Notes: generated by a model not told the origin, from the sequence alone. A stretch of 36,767 nt of DNA from Candidatus Gastranaerophilales bacterium (GCA_016280955.1 JAEEHV010000014.1:1-36767), one strand, 5' to 3'. Positions 18,480-27,275 are shown, counted from the stretch's first letter. Program-made: numbers and translations.

Positions 18480-19973
18480 ATGGATATATTATTATCAATA
18501 CCAATTTTGATATTTGTACCGATGTTAGTGTCGGTGTTGCTGCTTTCACCGTTTTTTACTTCTAACGAGGTTCTTGTGCGGAGATTTGCAAAAAGTGTAT
18601 TTGTTTTTCACTTCTTATACTCATTGTGTATGCTTTTGTTTTTTAGTCCGTCAAATCCGTATATATGCAAAATAGACTTATTCGGAATGGACTGGATTCA
18701 GTCGCTCGGAATTAAACTTTTGTTTAAGATAGATGCGATATCAATAATAATGTGTGTTTTGACGTCATTTATATTTATGCTTGCTTCAATCTCAAGCAAA
18801 TTTAATATAAGAAAAAACCATAAGTTTTATTATTCAATGCTATTTCTTTTAATGTCGGCTATATTGGGAATTTTTACTTCGGGAGATATGTTTTTGTTTT
18901 TCCTTTTCTGGGAATTGGAAATGATTCCGGCATATTTTCTTATCGGCGGCAAATGGAGAACGGATGATAACGGTATATACGACGTTGATGCTAAAAAATC
19001 TGCAATGAAGTTTATTTTATTTACATTTTTGGGCAGTATGTTTATGCTCTTGGGGATATTGCTTCTTCATTATTATAACTATGCGGAAAACGGAATATTG
19101 TCCGCAACATTTTCCGACATTTCGGAAGGAACGATTCCAAAAGGAATACAGGTTCTTATTGCGGTTTTCCTGTTAATGGGATTTGGTGTAAAACTTCCGG
19201 TAATACCGCTGCACAGTTGGCTGCCCGATGCTCATACAAATGCGCCGACACCTGTCAGTATGGTTCTTGCGGGTATATTACTTAAAACAGGTGCTTACGG
19301 TATTTTCAGGTTTAATTATGAAATGCTTCCGTATTCTTTCAGAGTTTTGGCACCGATTTTGGCGATACTTGCGCTGATAAATATTATATATACGGCTTTT
19401 GTATGCTATGCTCAAACTGATATTAAGCGAATTGTAGCATATTCAAGTATCTCTAATATGGGGCTTATTTTGCTCGGGCTTGCTGCAAATACAAAAACCG
19501 GTTTGTCTGCAAGTGTATTCCACATGGTTGCACACGGACTTGTAACAGCAGGCTTGTTTATGATTTGCGGAATTGTTTATTTACGGTTTAAGGACAGAGA
19601 TATAAATAATTTGTCGGGAATTGCAACAGTAATGCCCAGATTATTCGGTTTTGCATCAATAATTGTTCTTGCATCAATAGGAGTTCCTCTTTTTGCACCG
19701 TTCATCGGGGAAATTTTGACTATAATTGGTGCAATGCAATCAGAGCTTTCTGTTGTAATAAAATTTGCAGCACTGTTTTCACTGCCGCTGCTGATACTGA
19801 GCTCTTGTTATATGCTCAAATTCCTTCATAAAAGCTTTACCGGAGATTTGAAGGAAGAATATGTAAAAGTTAATGACATATCAATGCATGAATTTACTGT
19901 TTTGGCATCAATTCTTGCAGGGCTGGTAATATTTGGATTGTATCCGAATGCGATTATCGGGTTAATCGGATAG
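18480..19973 (+). CDS. nuoM: NADH-quinone oxidoreductase subunit M
   Basis: NuoM (ND4, NdhD) is the middle antiporter-like pump. The 497-aa product has 14 predicted helices. Signatures are FWELEMIPAYFLIGGKW (pump Glu), GVKLPVIPLHSWLPDAHTNA followed by PTPVSMVLAGILLKTGAYGI (pump Lys), VCYAQTDIKRIVAYSSISNM and FHMVAHGLVTAGLFMICG. AAAGGAG lies 4-5 nt before ATG 18480. It is well conserved compared with NuoL and NuoN in this operon. Confidence 0.98.
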   Translation: MDILLSIPILIFVPMLVSVLLLSPFFTSNEVLVRRFAKSVFVFHFLYSLCMLLFFSPSNPYICKIDLFGMDWIQSLGIKLLFKIDAISIIMCVLTSFIFMLASISSKFNIRKNHKFYYSMLFLLMSAILGIFTSGDMFLFFLFWELEMIPAYFLIGGKWRTDDNGIYDVDAKKSAMKFILFTFLGSMFMLLGILLLHYYNYAENGILSATFSDISEGTIPKGIQVLIAVFLLMGFGVKLPVIPLHSWLPDAHTNAPTPVSMVLAGILLKTGAYGIFRFNYEMLPYSFRVLAPILAILALINIIYTAFVCYAQTDIKRIVAYSSISNMGLILLGLAANTKTGLSASVFHMVAHGLVTAGLFMICGIVYLRFKDRDINNLSGIATVMPRLFGFASIIVLASIGVPLFAPFIGEILTIIGAMQSELSVVIKFAALFSLPLLILSSCYMLKFLHKSFTGDLKEEYVKVNDISMHEFTVLASILAGLVIFGLYPNAIIGLIG

Positions 19974-19985
19974 AGGTGAATTGAA

Positions 19986-21419
19986 ATGATAAACGACATA
20001 TTTAATATATTATTACCGCAATTTGTACTCGGGGCACTTATATTGCTTTTATTAATACTTAGTATGTTTTTATCTCCGAGACAATACAGATATGCCCGTT
20101 TGATATCAATTATAGGAATTTTTTCATCAATATTAATGCTTACGACAGTTCAGACCGAGCCGCAATACTTTGGATTAAGAGGTGCTGTTATGTCTGACAG
20201 CTATACATTGTTGTTTGAGTTTTTAATATTAATGTGCGGATTTTTTGTAATTTTGGTTACAAAAAATTTGGTCAAAACGATAAAACGTAATGCATATTCC
20301 TTTCAGGCATTATTTTTAACGGCATTATTGGGCGGTATGTGTATAGTTTCCGCAAATGATTTTTTAACTCTGTTAGTTTCACTTGAGTTGATGGGATTTT
20401 CTACTTATTTTCTTATTTCGGTTTCCAAAGGATATCACTCAAAGGAAGCTGCATTTAAGTATATAATTACATCTGCACTGTCAACCGGAGTTTTTCTGTT
20501 CGGTGTTTCTTATTTGTACGGAATAACGGGTTCAATAAATTTTTCTGATATTTATGAATACATAACAAATAACGAAACATCTGTTATATATACAATAGCA
20601 TGTGTAATGATAGTTTTGGGTTTGGCATCAAAACTTGCGGTATTCCCTTTTGCAAACTGGATTGTTGATGTTTATAAAGGGTGTGAATCTTCTGTTCTGG
20701 CATTTTTATCCACGATACCAAAGCTGGCACTGTTCGGTATAATATGCAGATTGATTGTTTTTCCTTTGGGAAACAGCTTTGAACTGACTTTTGTAATAGC
20801 AATACTGTCTTTGGTAACCGCTCTTTGGGCAAATACTTATGCAATAAGGGAAAAAAATGTAAAGGTTATTTTGGCATGTTCAGCATCCGCAAATGCTTCT
20901 TACGCATTTTTAACGGCAGGACTGGTATCGGTTTATAACCTTTCTACCGTTATTTTTTACCTGATTTGTTATGCCGTAATGAATATTTCTGTATTTGCTT
21001 TTCTTAATATATATGGTGATAAAAATTCTATGTATGTAAATGATTTTAAAGGTATTTTTCATAAAAACCGCGGATTATGCGGAGCCTATGCAATATCAAT
21101 AATTGCACTTGCAGGTATTCCTATAACTTCGGGATTTATAGCAAAGATATACCTGTTTACCGCAATTGCAAATTCGGGGCTGATATTTATTCCGTTTTTG
21201 CTTATGCTGCTGGTTCTGACTGTGGTCGCACTGTTCTATTATCTGAAAATACTTCTGCCTTTATTTGATGAATGTGATAATAAAGAGCTGTTGCCTGTAA
21301 TGAAACCGGCATTTTCCCAAAAATTTGTATTATACATTTGTGCAGCTATTACAGTAATAATAGGAATATATCCTGAAATACTGATAGAATTATGCAGATT
21401 AATTGCTTACAGCATATAA
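19986..21419 (+). CDS. nuoN: NADH-quinone oxidoreductase subunit N
   Basis: NuoN (ND2, NdhB) is the proximal antiporter-like pump. The 477-aa product has about 14 helices. The helix-5 motif is LVSLELMGFSTYFLIS (pump Glu). The helix 7-8 region is LASKLAVFPFANWIVDVYKG, where the usual APDVYEGAPTPVTAFLS segment is replaced by VDVYKGCESSVLAFLS. The C-terminal PITSGFIAKIYLF is typical. GAGGTGA precedes the ATG. It is the last gene of the operon. The convergent flgG stops only 7 bp beyond, and no clear terminator lies between them. Confidence 0.95.
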   Translation: MINDIFNILLPQFVLGALILLLLILSMFLSPRQYRYARLISIIGIFSSILMLTTVQTEPQYFGLRGAVMSDSYTLLFEFLILMCGFFVILVTKNLVKTIKRNAYSFQALFLTALLGGMCIVSANDFLTLLVSLELMGFSTYFLISVSKGYHSKEAAFKYIITSALSTGVFLFGVSYLYGITGSINFSDIYEYITNNETSVIYTIACVMIVLGLASKLAVFPFANWIVDVYKGCESSVLAFLSTIPKLALFGIICRLIVFPLGNSFELTFVIAILSLVTALWANTYAIREKNVKVILACSASANASYAFLTAGLVSVYNLSTVIFYLICYAVMNISVFAFLNIYGDKNSMYVNDFKGIFHKNRGLCGAYAISIIALAGIPITSGFIAKIYLFTAIANSGLIFIPFLLMLLVLTVVALFYYLKILLPLFDECDNKELLPVMKPAFSQKFVLYICAAITVIIGIYPEILIELCRLIAYSI

Positions 21420-21426
21420 ATACTGA

Positions 21427-22212
21427 CTATGTCATATTATTGGTAACTTGTAAGATGTTACTTGATGCGGTAATCAGTCTTGAATTTGATTCAAATGCAC
21501 GTTCCGCTTTAATCAGACCGACAAGTTCATCAACAATCTGAACGTTAGAACCTTCAAGCATACCCTGTTGGATAAGACCTAAACCGTTTTGTCCCGGAGT
21601 ATCCTGAACCGGGTTACCTGATGCCTGAGTTTCCTGATACAGGTTATGTCCGATTGATAATAAACCGGAAGGGTTCTGGAACTTAACAAGCTGAAGCGAA
21701 CCGACAGTTGATTGTTGTGTTTGTCCCGGAAGTGTAACAGAGATATTACCGTCCTGAGTGATTGTAATTTCTGTTGCGTCACGAGGGATTGATACGGAAG
21801 GCTGAATTAAAAGGCCGTCATTTGTACATAACTGTCCGAGAGAATCGACCTGTAAACAGCCGTCACGAGTGTATGCAAGAGAACCGTCCTCTTTCATAAC
21901 CTGTAAGAAGCCGTCGCCTTCAATTTCAATATCAAGCTGTCTTCCGGTTGAGATTGCAACACCTTGCGTAAAGACTCTTGTGGTAGCTGCTGTTTTAACA
22001 CCAAGTCCGATTTCTATACCGACAGGCTGATATGTTCCCTGGTTCATTAACGCACCCGGTGTTCTTGCCGCTTGTGAGAGCAAGTCCTGAAATTCAATTC
22101 TTGATTGCTTATATCCTGTTGTATTAACGTTTGCAACGTTATTTGCTATAACATCAAGATAGTTTTGTTGTGCTATCATACCTGTTGCGGCAGTCGTCAA
22201 AGCTCTAAGCAT
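21427..22212 (-). CDS. flgG: Flagellar basal-body rod protein FlgG
   Basis: FlgG polymerises into the distal rod that crosses the periplasm. The 261-aa product has the usual length and both terminal coiled-coil segments: MLRALTTAATGMIAQQNYLD and VIANNVANVNTTGYKQSRIE at the N-terminus, and LEGSNVQIVDELVGLIKAER plus NSRLITASSNILQVTN at the C-terminus. The central domain includes FTQGVAISTGRQLDIEIEGD, GFLQVMKEDGSLAYTRDG and the later GSLQLVKFQNPSGLLSIG. The closely related FlgF is shorter and lacks this centre. GGAG precedes the ATG by 8 nt. No other canonical flagellar gene is in the window. Confidence 0.95.
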   Translation of the reverse strand: MLRALTTAATGMIAQQNYLDVIANNVANVNTTGYKQSRIEFQDLLSQAARTPGALMNQGTYQPVGIEIGLGVKTAATTRVFTQGVAISTGRQLDIEIEGDGFLQVMKEDGSLAYTRDGCLQVDSLGQLCTNDGLLIQPSVSIPRDATEITITQDGNISVTLPGQTQQSTVGSLQLVKFQNPSGLLSIGHNLYQETQASGNPVQDTPGQNGLGLIQQGMLEGSNVQIVDELVGLIKAERAFESNSRLITASSNILQVTNNMT

Positions 22213-22439
22213 TTTATTCTCCTCGTCCGGTTTTATATTTTTTACTTACCATATTTGTTTGAGTGATAAAGGATTTTTTGAAATTACCCCTACCTCTCCC
22301 CAAATATAATATATATTTATTTTTATTAATTTGCATCAATCAAAAGGTTGATATTTTTAAATACAGATTTGTTACGATAAAAAGTGTTATACTCCAAATA
22401 TAGTATGTAAAATTTTTGAAAAACAGCTATAATTCAAGT

Positions 22440-23447
22440 ATGCGTGTTGTAGAAACTAGTGAGCTTAGCAACTATAAAGTCCTTCCGTTTGATTTATTTA
22501 CGGAAAACAAGACTAAAATTTTAGAAGCCGGTGAGATTTTAACACCCGGCAAGTTGATAATGCTTAAAAACTATGTTCATATATATGCTGAGGATTTAAG
22601 CAGTACGGAGGAAGATGAAAATGAAACTTCTTCTGCAAATCAGGAAAAAAGCACTCATACAAAACAACGTTTGTTTAATTTTTCTTATGAGTCACTGGAT
22701 CCTGACGACTTTGAAACTGTTATAAACAGAGAGTCTTGTTTTAAACTTGAAACTCAGATAAAAATAAAATATTTCTACAAAAAAATACTTGATTTAATTC
22801 TTCAGGAACATTACGATGATGCAATAATTAAAATGCAGTCATTGGTTAATATTATTCAAAATGAGATTTTTAAAAGTGTATTAAAACATGAAAAAGGTTC
22901 TTCGGTAAGATTTTTAGGTGAATATCAACTCTGTCATCCGCTTAATGTAGCAATAATATCCGGTCTTATAGGCAAAAAAATGGAGCTTCCGCAGCGGTCA
23001 ATGGACGAACTGATTCTTGCTGCTTTGCTGCATGATATCGGTAAAACAAAAATGGAACTTCACGATGAGTCAGCAATTTTATCAACAAATGAAATGGAGT
23101 TAACTGCACATACAACAATAGGCTATAAAATAATAAAAGAGACATTTTATTTACCTGAATCAATTGCAAAAGTAGCACTGGAACATCACGAAAACAATGA
23201 CGGTTCAGGATATCCTAAAGGATTATCAAATGATTATATATCAGAGTTCAGCCAAATAGTAAATGTTGCAAATTATTATGACAACCTTGCAAATAACAGG
23301 ACACTTGTGTCTGTTACCAATAACAGAGAAGCATTGAGGGAAATGCTTGAAATAGGAACCAGTCGCTTTTCTGCAAAAGTTTTATATACGTTTATACACA
23401 TGTTTAACTATGATGATATTCAGGAATTTAACAACATGATGTTCTAG
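22440..23447 (+). CDS. HD-GYP domain protein, probable cyclic-di-GMP phosphodiesterase
   Basis: HD-GYP enzymes hydrolyse cyclic-di-GMP to GMP. The 335-aa product has an N-terminal domain of unknown type (about 1-95) and helices that lead into the HD-GYP domain. In that domain the metal motif is LLHDIGKTKME (residues 196-206) and the GYP motif is HHENNDGSGYPKGL (249-262). The further metal-contact region is QIVNVANYYDNLAN. All are intact, so it should be active. ATG 22440 is chosen. TTG 22416 in the same frame is the alternative, and neither has a clear ribosome site. TATAAT at 22428-22433 ends 6 nt before the ATG. It is divergent from flgG, which fits a link between c-di-GMP and motility, but this is only context. 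Confidence 0.92.
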   Translation: MRVVETSELSNYKVLPFDLFTENKTKILEAGEILTPGKLIMLKNYVHIYAEDLSSTEEDENETSSANQEKSTHTKQRLFNFSYESLDPDDFETVINRESCFKLETQIKIKYFYKKILDLILQEHYDDAIIKMQSLVNIIQNEIFKSVLKHEKGSSVRFLGEYQLCHPLNVAIISGLIGKKMELPQRSMDELILAALLHDIGKTKMELHDESAILSTNEMELTAHTTIGYKIIKETFYLPESIAKVALEHHENNDGSGYPKGLSNDYISEFSQIVNVANYYDNLANNRTLVSVTNNREALREMLEIGTSRFSAKVLYTFIHMFNYDDIQEFNNMMF

Positions 23448-23497
23448 TTTTTACATTTTCGTCGTTTTAATAAAGTTTAACAAATCATAACATTTTA

Positions 23498-23526
23498 TTG
23501 GAAATTTTACATGTTTAAAATATAAT
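23498..23526 (+). promoter_or_regulatory. Sigma-70-type promoter of the coiled-coil gene
   Basis: TTGGAA (23498-23503), a 17-bp spacer and a perfect TATAAT (23521-23526) lie upstream of the gene at 23563. The predicted start site near 23533 leaves a leader of about 30 nt containing the AGGGAG ribosome site. Confidence 0.75.
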
Positions 23527-23562
23527 GAGAACTGTTAAAAGCAAAACATGAGGGAGTCAATC

Positions 23563-24150
23563 ATGCCGAATAGCGAAAGTGTAGGAAAAAAGATTGTTGA
23601 AGCTTTGAAAAAACAAGCTGAGAATATAGAAATACCTGAAGAAACAGATTTTGGTACATCAGACGAGGTAAATACAGTGGATACGGATAATGATATATTT
23701 TCATCAACTGAGAGTGATATTTTTGCAGAACCTGTTATTCCGCAGAAAAAGTCTAATTTCTTTGATGAAGATGAGAAAGATACATTTTTTACAGAACAAC
23801 CTTCACCACAGGTTCAGGTTGCAGACAGTCCTGCAGAAAGTTTTGAAATGCCGGCAAATATTGCAGTATTAAAGAAATTAATTTCGCAGCTGCCAAGCGG
23901 GGTTTCACGTCATACCGGTGCTCAGATTATTAAACAGACAATGGAAGCTCTTGGTATTTCAATGAAAAGTGTATTGCAGGATGCACAACAGGTTCAGGAT
24001 AGTCTGAAAATATCTGCAAGAGAATGTCAGGCATCAATTCAGGAATACAAAAAGCAAATAATGTCTTTGGAAAAACAATCTCAAAGCTATCAAAAACAAT
24101 ATTCTGCTTTGAATGATTTAATAAGCTTGTTTATACAAACTACAAAATAA
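23563..24150 (+). CDS. Hypothetical acidic coiled-coil protein
   Basis: This 195-aa protein is of no family I recognise. ATG 23563 is chosen over ATG 23548 because AGGGAG then lies 6-7 nt upstream. The N-terminal 95 residues are acidic and probably disordered (EETDFGTSDEVNTVDTDND). From about residue 100 a conserved-looking helical region reads LKKLISQLPSGVSRHTGAQI, then MEALGISMKSVLQDAQQVQD. It continues as a coiled coil (CQASIQEYKKQIMSLEKQSQ) to the end. No signal peptide or membrane segment is visible. It has its own strong promoter upstream and terminator downstream, so it is a single-gene transcription unit. A scaffolding or filament-linked role is possible but unproven. Confidence 0.85.
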   Translation: MPNSESVGKKIVEALKKQAENIEIPEETDFGTSDEVNTVDTDNDIFSSTESDIFAEPVIPQKKSNFFDEDEKDTFFTEQPSPQVQVADSPAESFEMPANIAVLKKLISQLPSGVSRHTGAQIIKQTMEALGISMKSVLQDAQQVQDSLKISARECQASIQEYKKQIMSLEKQSQSYQKQYSALNDLISLFIQTTK

Positions 24151-24172
24151 ATCATTATTAAAATTTAATAAT

Positions 24173-24202
24173 AAAAAAATGTCCTTAAAAGGGCATTTTT
24201 TT
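24173..24202 (+). terminator. Rho-independent terminator after the coiled-coil gene
   Basis: AAAAAAATGTCC and GGGCATTTTTTT form a 12-bp stem with one G:U pair and a TTAAAA loop, followed by T-rich sequence. It lies 23 bp past the stop. Being symmetrical, it may also end the convergent transcript at 24225. Confidence 0.88.
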
Positions 24203-24224
24203 ATATTTATAATACAGAACCGTT

Positions 24225-25838
24225 TTAGAAAAATATTCCTGCCAATTTGCAAACCCAAACGGAACAGTTGTCAGCATTCTTGAGTGCTGTCCTGTAGTGT
24301 CCTGCTTTCCAGTTATAGAGAAATATTAAATTGTTTGTTTGCCGGTAATATCTGTTGTTCTTTTTTATTTTGTCCAATATTTCTAATGCTTTGTCATACT
24401 CTCCTGATTTAGCATAACAATTTGCTATTTTAAAAGGCAGACAATAGGAAGTTTCATCAAAAAACATATCAAATTGATTAACTTTTATCGGATATTTTAA
24501 ATCCTGTTCAAATTCGTAATACGGATTTTTTATTTTATTATAATATTCTAATTTGATTTCAGTTTCAGAATACAAATCCCCCAGTTTTTCATATAATTTG
24601 TCATTACCTCCGGTGTATTCAATCGCTTTTTTATAATCAGAAATTGCGTGTTCGTCATCTTCGGGATATCTTAATGCTTTTGTGCCAATCGTTTTATCAG
24701 GATTGTGATTTATTTCCGCCCAGGCATCACCACGTTTTTCATAGACTTCGTATGCTTTCGGATTAAGTTCAAGTGCTTTATTATAATCTTCTATTGCACT
24801 TTCGATGTCGGAAAGAAAAGCAGATTCACAGCAAAACATAGACCAGAGTGGTACATTTTTTAAATCTCCTCGTTCTATATACAGTTTATAGTTGTTTGGT
24901 GATTTTTTTATTCTGTCATCTGTATCTATAAATTTTATCAGAGCTGTGATATCAGGATGGATATCATCATAATTGAATGTTTCTAATATTTCTAGCAACT
25001 CCCAGGCTTTAAAATAATTTTTATTTTTGTATTCTTTTTTTGCATTGTGAAAAAGAGTATGGTTGTATATTGTAATCTCAGCAGAAGATTTGTTTTCAAA
25101 AATTGGTTCCAGTAACATATATATTTGTGTATGGATATTTTTACAATCGGCTCCTTCTCTTGTTTCAATATTAACACTGACCTTTTTTATTTTTGTATCA
25201 GGTGAATTTAAATCTTTATCATTTAGATATATTAAAACACTTGCACTTTCAATTCCATCTATATTTAAAATAATCCATCTTAACTCGCTTTCAAATCGTT
25301 CTAATAATTTTTTACGATTTTTTGTAGATTTAATGTTAGGTACAATGTTAATAGAATCATCCATAATCGGACTTTCCAATAAATCCGCTTGAATTTGTAT
25401 AGAATCTTTTTTTGTAATTGAACTCGTATCAATAGTAATTCCGTAATATTCTGAATCGTCATTTTGATTAGTTACAATACATCTTCCTGTCGGTCTTGTT
25501 TTTGTTGTCAAAAAGTTTTGTATTTCGTTAGCTTTATCAAGATTTTTGGTAGTTGCTATTAAATAAGGTATATCTCTTTCAGAGAATAATTGTGTAAAAG
25601 AATATATAAAAACAGAAATAAAAAAGAAAGATATACAGCTGAACATGACATTTTGTTCTCTACTGTATGTATATATGGGTTTCGACCTTTTATATAAAAT
25701 AATCGGATACAAAATTAATAAAATTATAACAATAATTTTGCTCCAGTTATTCCATAATAAATATTCAAAGCAAGCAACAAAGAATAGTATTGCAAATAAT
25801 ATAAATATATAACTAATAATCCATGCTTTTTTACTCAT
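24225..25838 (-). CDS. Membrane protein with FliF/YscJ-like domain and TPR repeats
   Basis: The 537-aa product opens with three hydrophobic segments (about 6-28, 34-49 and 64-84). Residues about 90-260 resemble the ring-building part of FliF/YscJ. IPYLIATTKNLDKANEIQNF matches the first domain's start. RFESELRWIILNIDGIESAS, VLIYL, then VSVNIETREG and AEITIYN match the FliF pattern of ELARTI..(I/L)DGV.SARV(H)L, SASV..... and VTV(V/I)D. Residues about 262-535 hold TPR-like repeats (AIEDYNKALELNPKAYEVYE, KRGDAW; also AISDYKKAIEYTGGNDKLYE). FliF proper has no TPR tail and starts with one helix, so this is a divergent fusion. It is the last gene of a three-gene cluster with a VWA protein and an SH3-like protein. 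The FliF likeness is my own pattern reading. Confidence 0.85.
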   Translation of the reverse strand: MSKKAWIISYIFILFAILFFVACFEYLLWNNWSKIIVIILLILYPIILYKRSKPIYTYSREQNVMFSCISFFFISVFIYSFTQLFSERDIPYLIATTKNLDKANEIQNFLTTKTRPTGRCIVTNQNDDSEYYGITIDTSSITKKDSIQIQADLLESPIMDDSINIVPNIKSTKNRKKLLERFESELRWIILNIDGIESASVLIYLNDKDLNSPDTKIKKVSVNIETREGADCKNIHTQIYMLLEPIFENKSSAEITIYNHTLFHNAKKEYKNKNYFKAWELLEILETFNYDDIHPDITALIKFIDTDDRIKKSPNNYKLYIERGDLKNVPLWSMFCCESAFLSDIESAIEDYNKALELNPKAYEVYEKRGDAWAEINHNPDKTIGTKALRYPEDDEHAISDYKKAIEYTGGNDKLYEKLGDLYSETEIKLEYYNKIKNPYYEFEQDLKYPIKVNQFDMFFDETSYCLPFKIANCYAKSGEYDKALEILDKIKKNNRYYRQTNNLIFLYNWKAGHYRTALKNADNCSVWVCKLAGIFF

Positions 25839-25903
25839 GTAATTATTATAATAATTATTATTAAAATGTCTATTTCGCTATTAATCTGTTTAACACTATA
25901 TCT

Positions 25904-26602
25904 TTATTCAACAATAACTGCTTCCACTTCTTTTTTATGTGGCATAATCATATTTTCCATTGAATGGAATAAGTCGGCTTTTGTTTTGACTTCGCTAAAA
26001 TTTCCTCCTGTGACATCAGCAGTACATTGCAGCTGGGCTAAATCATCCGAATCAGGCACATCAAATGCTATCACGTCAATTTTTATATCTCGTCTTTTTT
26101 TAATTAGTTCAATCGCATAATCACAGGGACTTTCATCACAATTTTCTCCGCCGTCAGTGAGCAGTATTATGTGTTTTATTCCGTCAAGGCCGTTAAAATC
26201 TTTTTTAACAGCTTGTTTGAGGGAGTATGTTATAGGTGTCATTCCTCTGGGACGTAAACGGTTTAACTCTGAAGAAATAATTCCGGCATTATTGAATCCC
26301 AACGGAACAATAAGTTCAGAACTTCTGCAGGCATTAAAAGCAACAATGTTGCATGTGTGACCGTAAACCCTGAGTCCTACCTTAGTATTATCAGATATTT
26401 TTGGCAGTATATATGACATCATTTCTTTAACCTGATTGACTTTTGTACTGTTGTTTGTATATTCAGTCATACTGTTTGAATAATCTACAACAAACAGTAA
26501 TTTATCTCCGGCAGATTTATATTCATATTCTTCCGGAGAATAAACTTCAAATGCCAAAACAGGAATTGCGGCAATAAGTAATAATACAATAAATTTTTTC
26601 AT
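25904..26602 (-). CDS. Secreted von Willebrand factor A domain protein
   Basis: VWA domains bind protein ligands through a metal at the MIDAS. The 232-aa product has a signal peptide (MKKFIVLLLIAAIPVLA, cleaved near F18). The MIDAS is complete: Asp40-x-Ser42-x-Ser44 (DYSNSM), Thr122 (RPRGMTPITYSL) and Asp150 (LLTDGGEN). Other VWA landmarks are VGLRVYGHTC and IKIDVIAFDV. Several cysteines (C84, C92, C155 and C160 regions) may form disulphides outside the cytoplasm. It is similar to Ca-activated chloride-channel-like secreted VWA proteins. It lies 46 bp after the SH3-like gene and 65 bp before the FliF-like/TPR gene, all on the same strand, so an envelope complex is plausible. Confidence 0.92.
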   Translation of the reverse strand: MKKFIVLLLIAAIPVLAFEVYSPEEYEYKSAGDKLLFVVDYSNSMTEYTNNSTKVNQVKEMMSYILPKISDNTKVGLRVYGHTCNIVAFNACRSSELIVPLGFNNAGIISSELNRLRPRGMTPITYSLKQAVKKDFNGLDGIKHIILLTDGGENCDESPCDYAIELIKKRRDIKIDVIAFDVPDSDDLAQLQCTADVTGGNFSEVKTKADLFHSMENMIMPHKKEVEAVIVE

Positions 26603-26648
26603 ACTGTATATTAACTTAAGATGAAAAAATAAAAATTCTCTTGTAAGG

Positions 26649-27275
26649 TTATTTTATATTAGGAAAGGCATATATTGTGCCATCTTCTTTACGCCATTTC
26701 AGATATCCCATTTTTGGTATTCTGTCTAAATCATATACGGTTACTAAAGCCCAGTTGCCTGATAATTTAGTTAGTTTTATTGACTTTACATAATTGAGTT
26801 TGGCAATATTTTGTGATAAATCTTCACTTTTTGCATGCAGCACTTCTGCTTCATCAGGGGTATCTTTAAGAAGTCTTAATCCGTATTTCCTTCCATACAT
26901 ATTGTAAAAATTTATCCAGGGTAAAAACTGGAATCTGTCAACAGATGTTACCCAGCCTTTTGCACCCGTTTTTTTGTCGTAGATTATTTCTACCCAATTA
27001 TCATCTCCGATATCGGAAACATAAATAAAACCAAGTTTCCGTTCATTTATTAAAAGGGCAAAAACATTATTCGGCATTGTTTCAGGATTATATGAAAAAT
27101 CCATTTTCTTGATTACTTCAGCATCAGCATCCGGCTCGGAGTATATTGTCAGGCTCTCTTTAGTCTGGTACACACCTATTGCACTTTTTGGTATTGAATG
27201 CATGTAATACGGTACTACGTCTGCCATAACCGGCAGCATAAATAACATTGATAATATAATTAAAAACTTTCTCAT
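26649..27275 (-). CDS. Secreted SH3-like protein
   Basis: The 208-aa product has a signal peptide (MRKFLIILSMLFMLPVMA, cleaved near D19). The next about 100 residues read as a bacterial SH3 domain: IGVYQTKESLTIYSEPDADA, EVIKKM, then FIYVSDIGDDNWVEIIYDKK and TGAKGWV. Such domains often bind peptidoglycan or proteins. The C-terminal part (from GRKYGLRLL) includes VKSIKLTKLSGNWALVTVYD and a final GYLKWRKEDGTIYAFPN, which looks like a second small beta-domain. It is the first gene of the minus-strand cluster with the VWA and FliF-like/TPR proteins. Family assignment below the SH3 level is uncertain. Confidence 0.82.
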   Translation of the reverse strand: MRKFLIILSMLFMLPVMADVVPYYMHSIPKSAIGVYQTKESLTIYSEPDADAEVIKKMDFSYNPETMPNNVFALLINERKLGFIYVSDIGDDNWVEIIYDKKTGAKGWVTSVDRFQFLPWINFYNMYGRKYGLRLLKDTPDEAEVLHAKSEDLSQNIAKLNYVKSIKLTKLSGNWALVTVYDLDRIPKMGYLKWRKEDGTIYAFPNIK

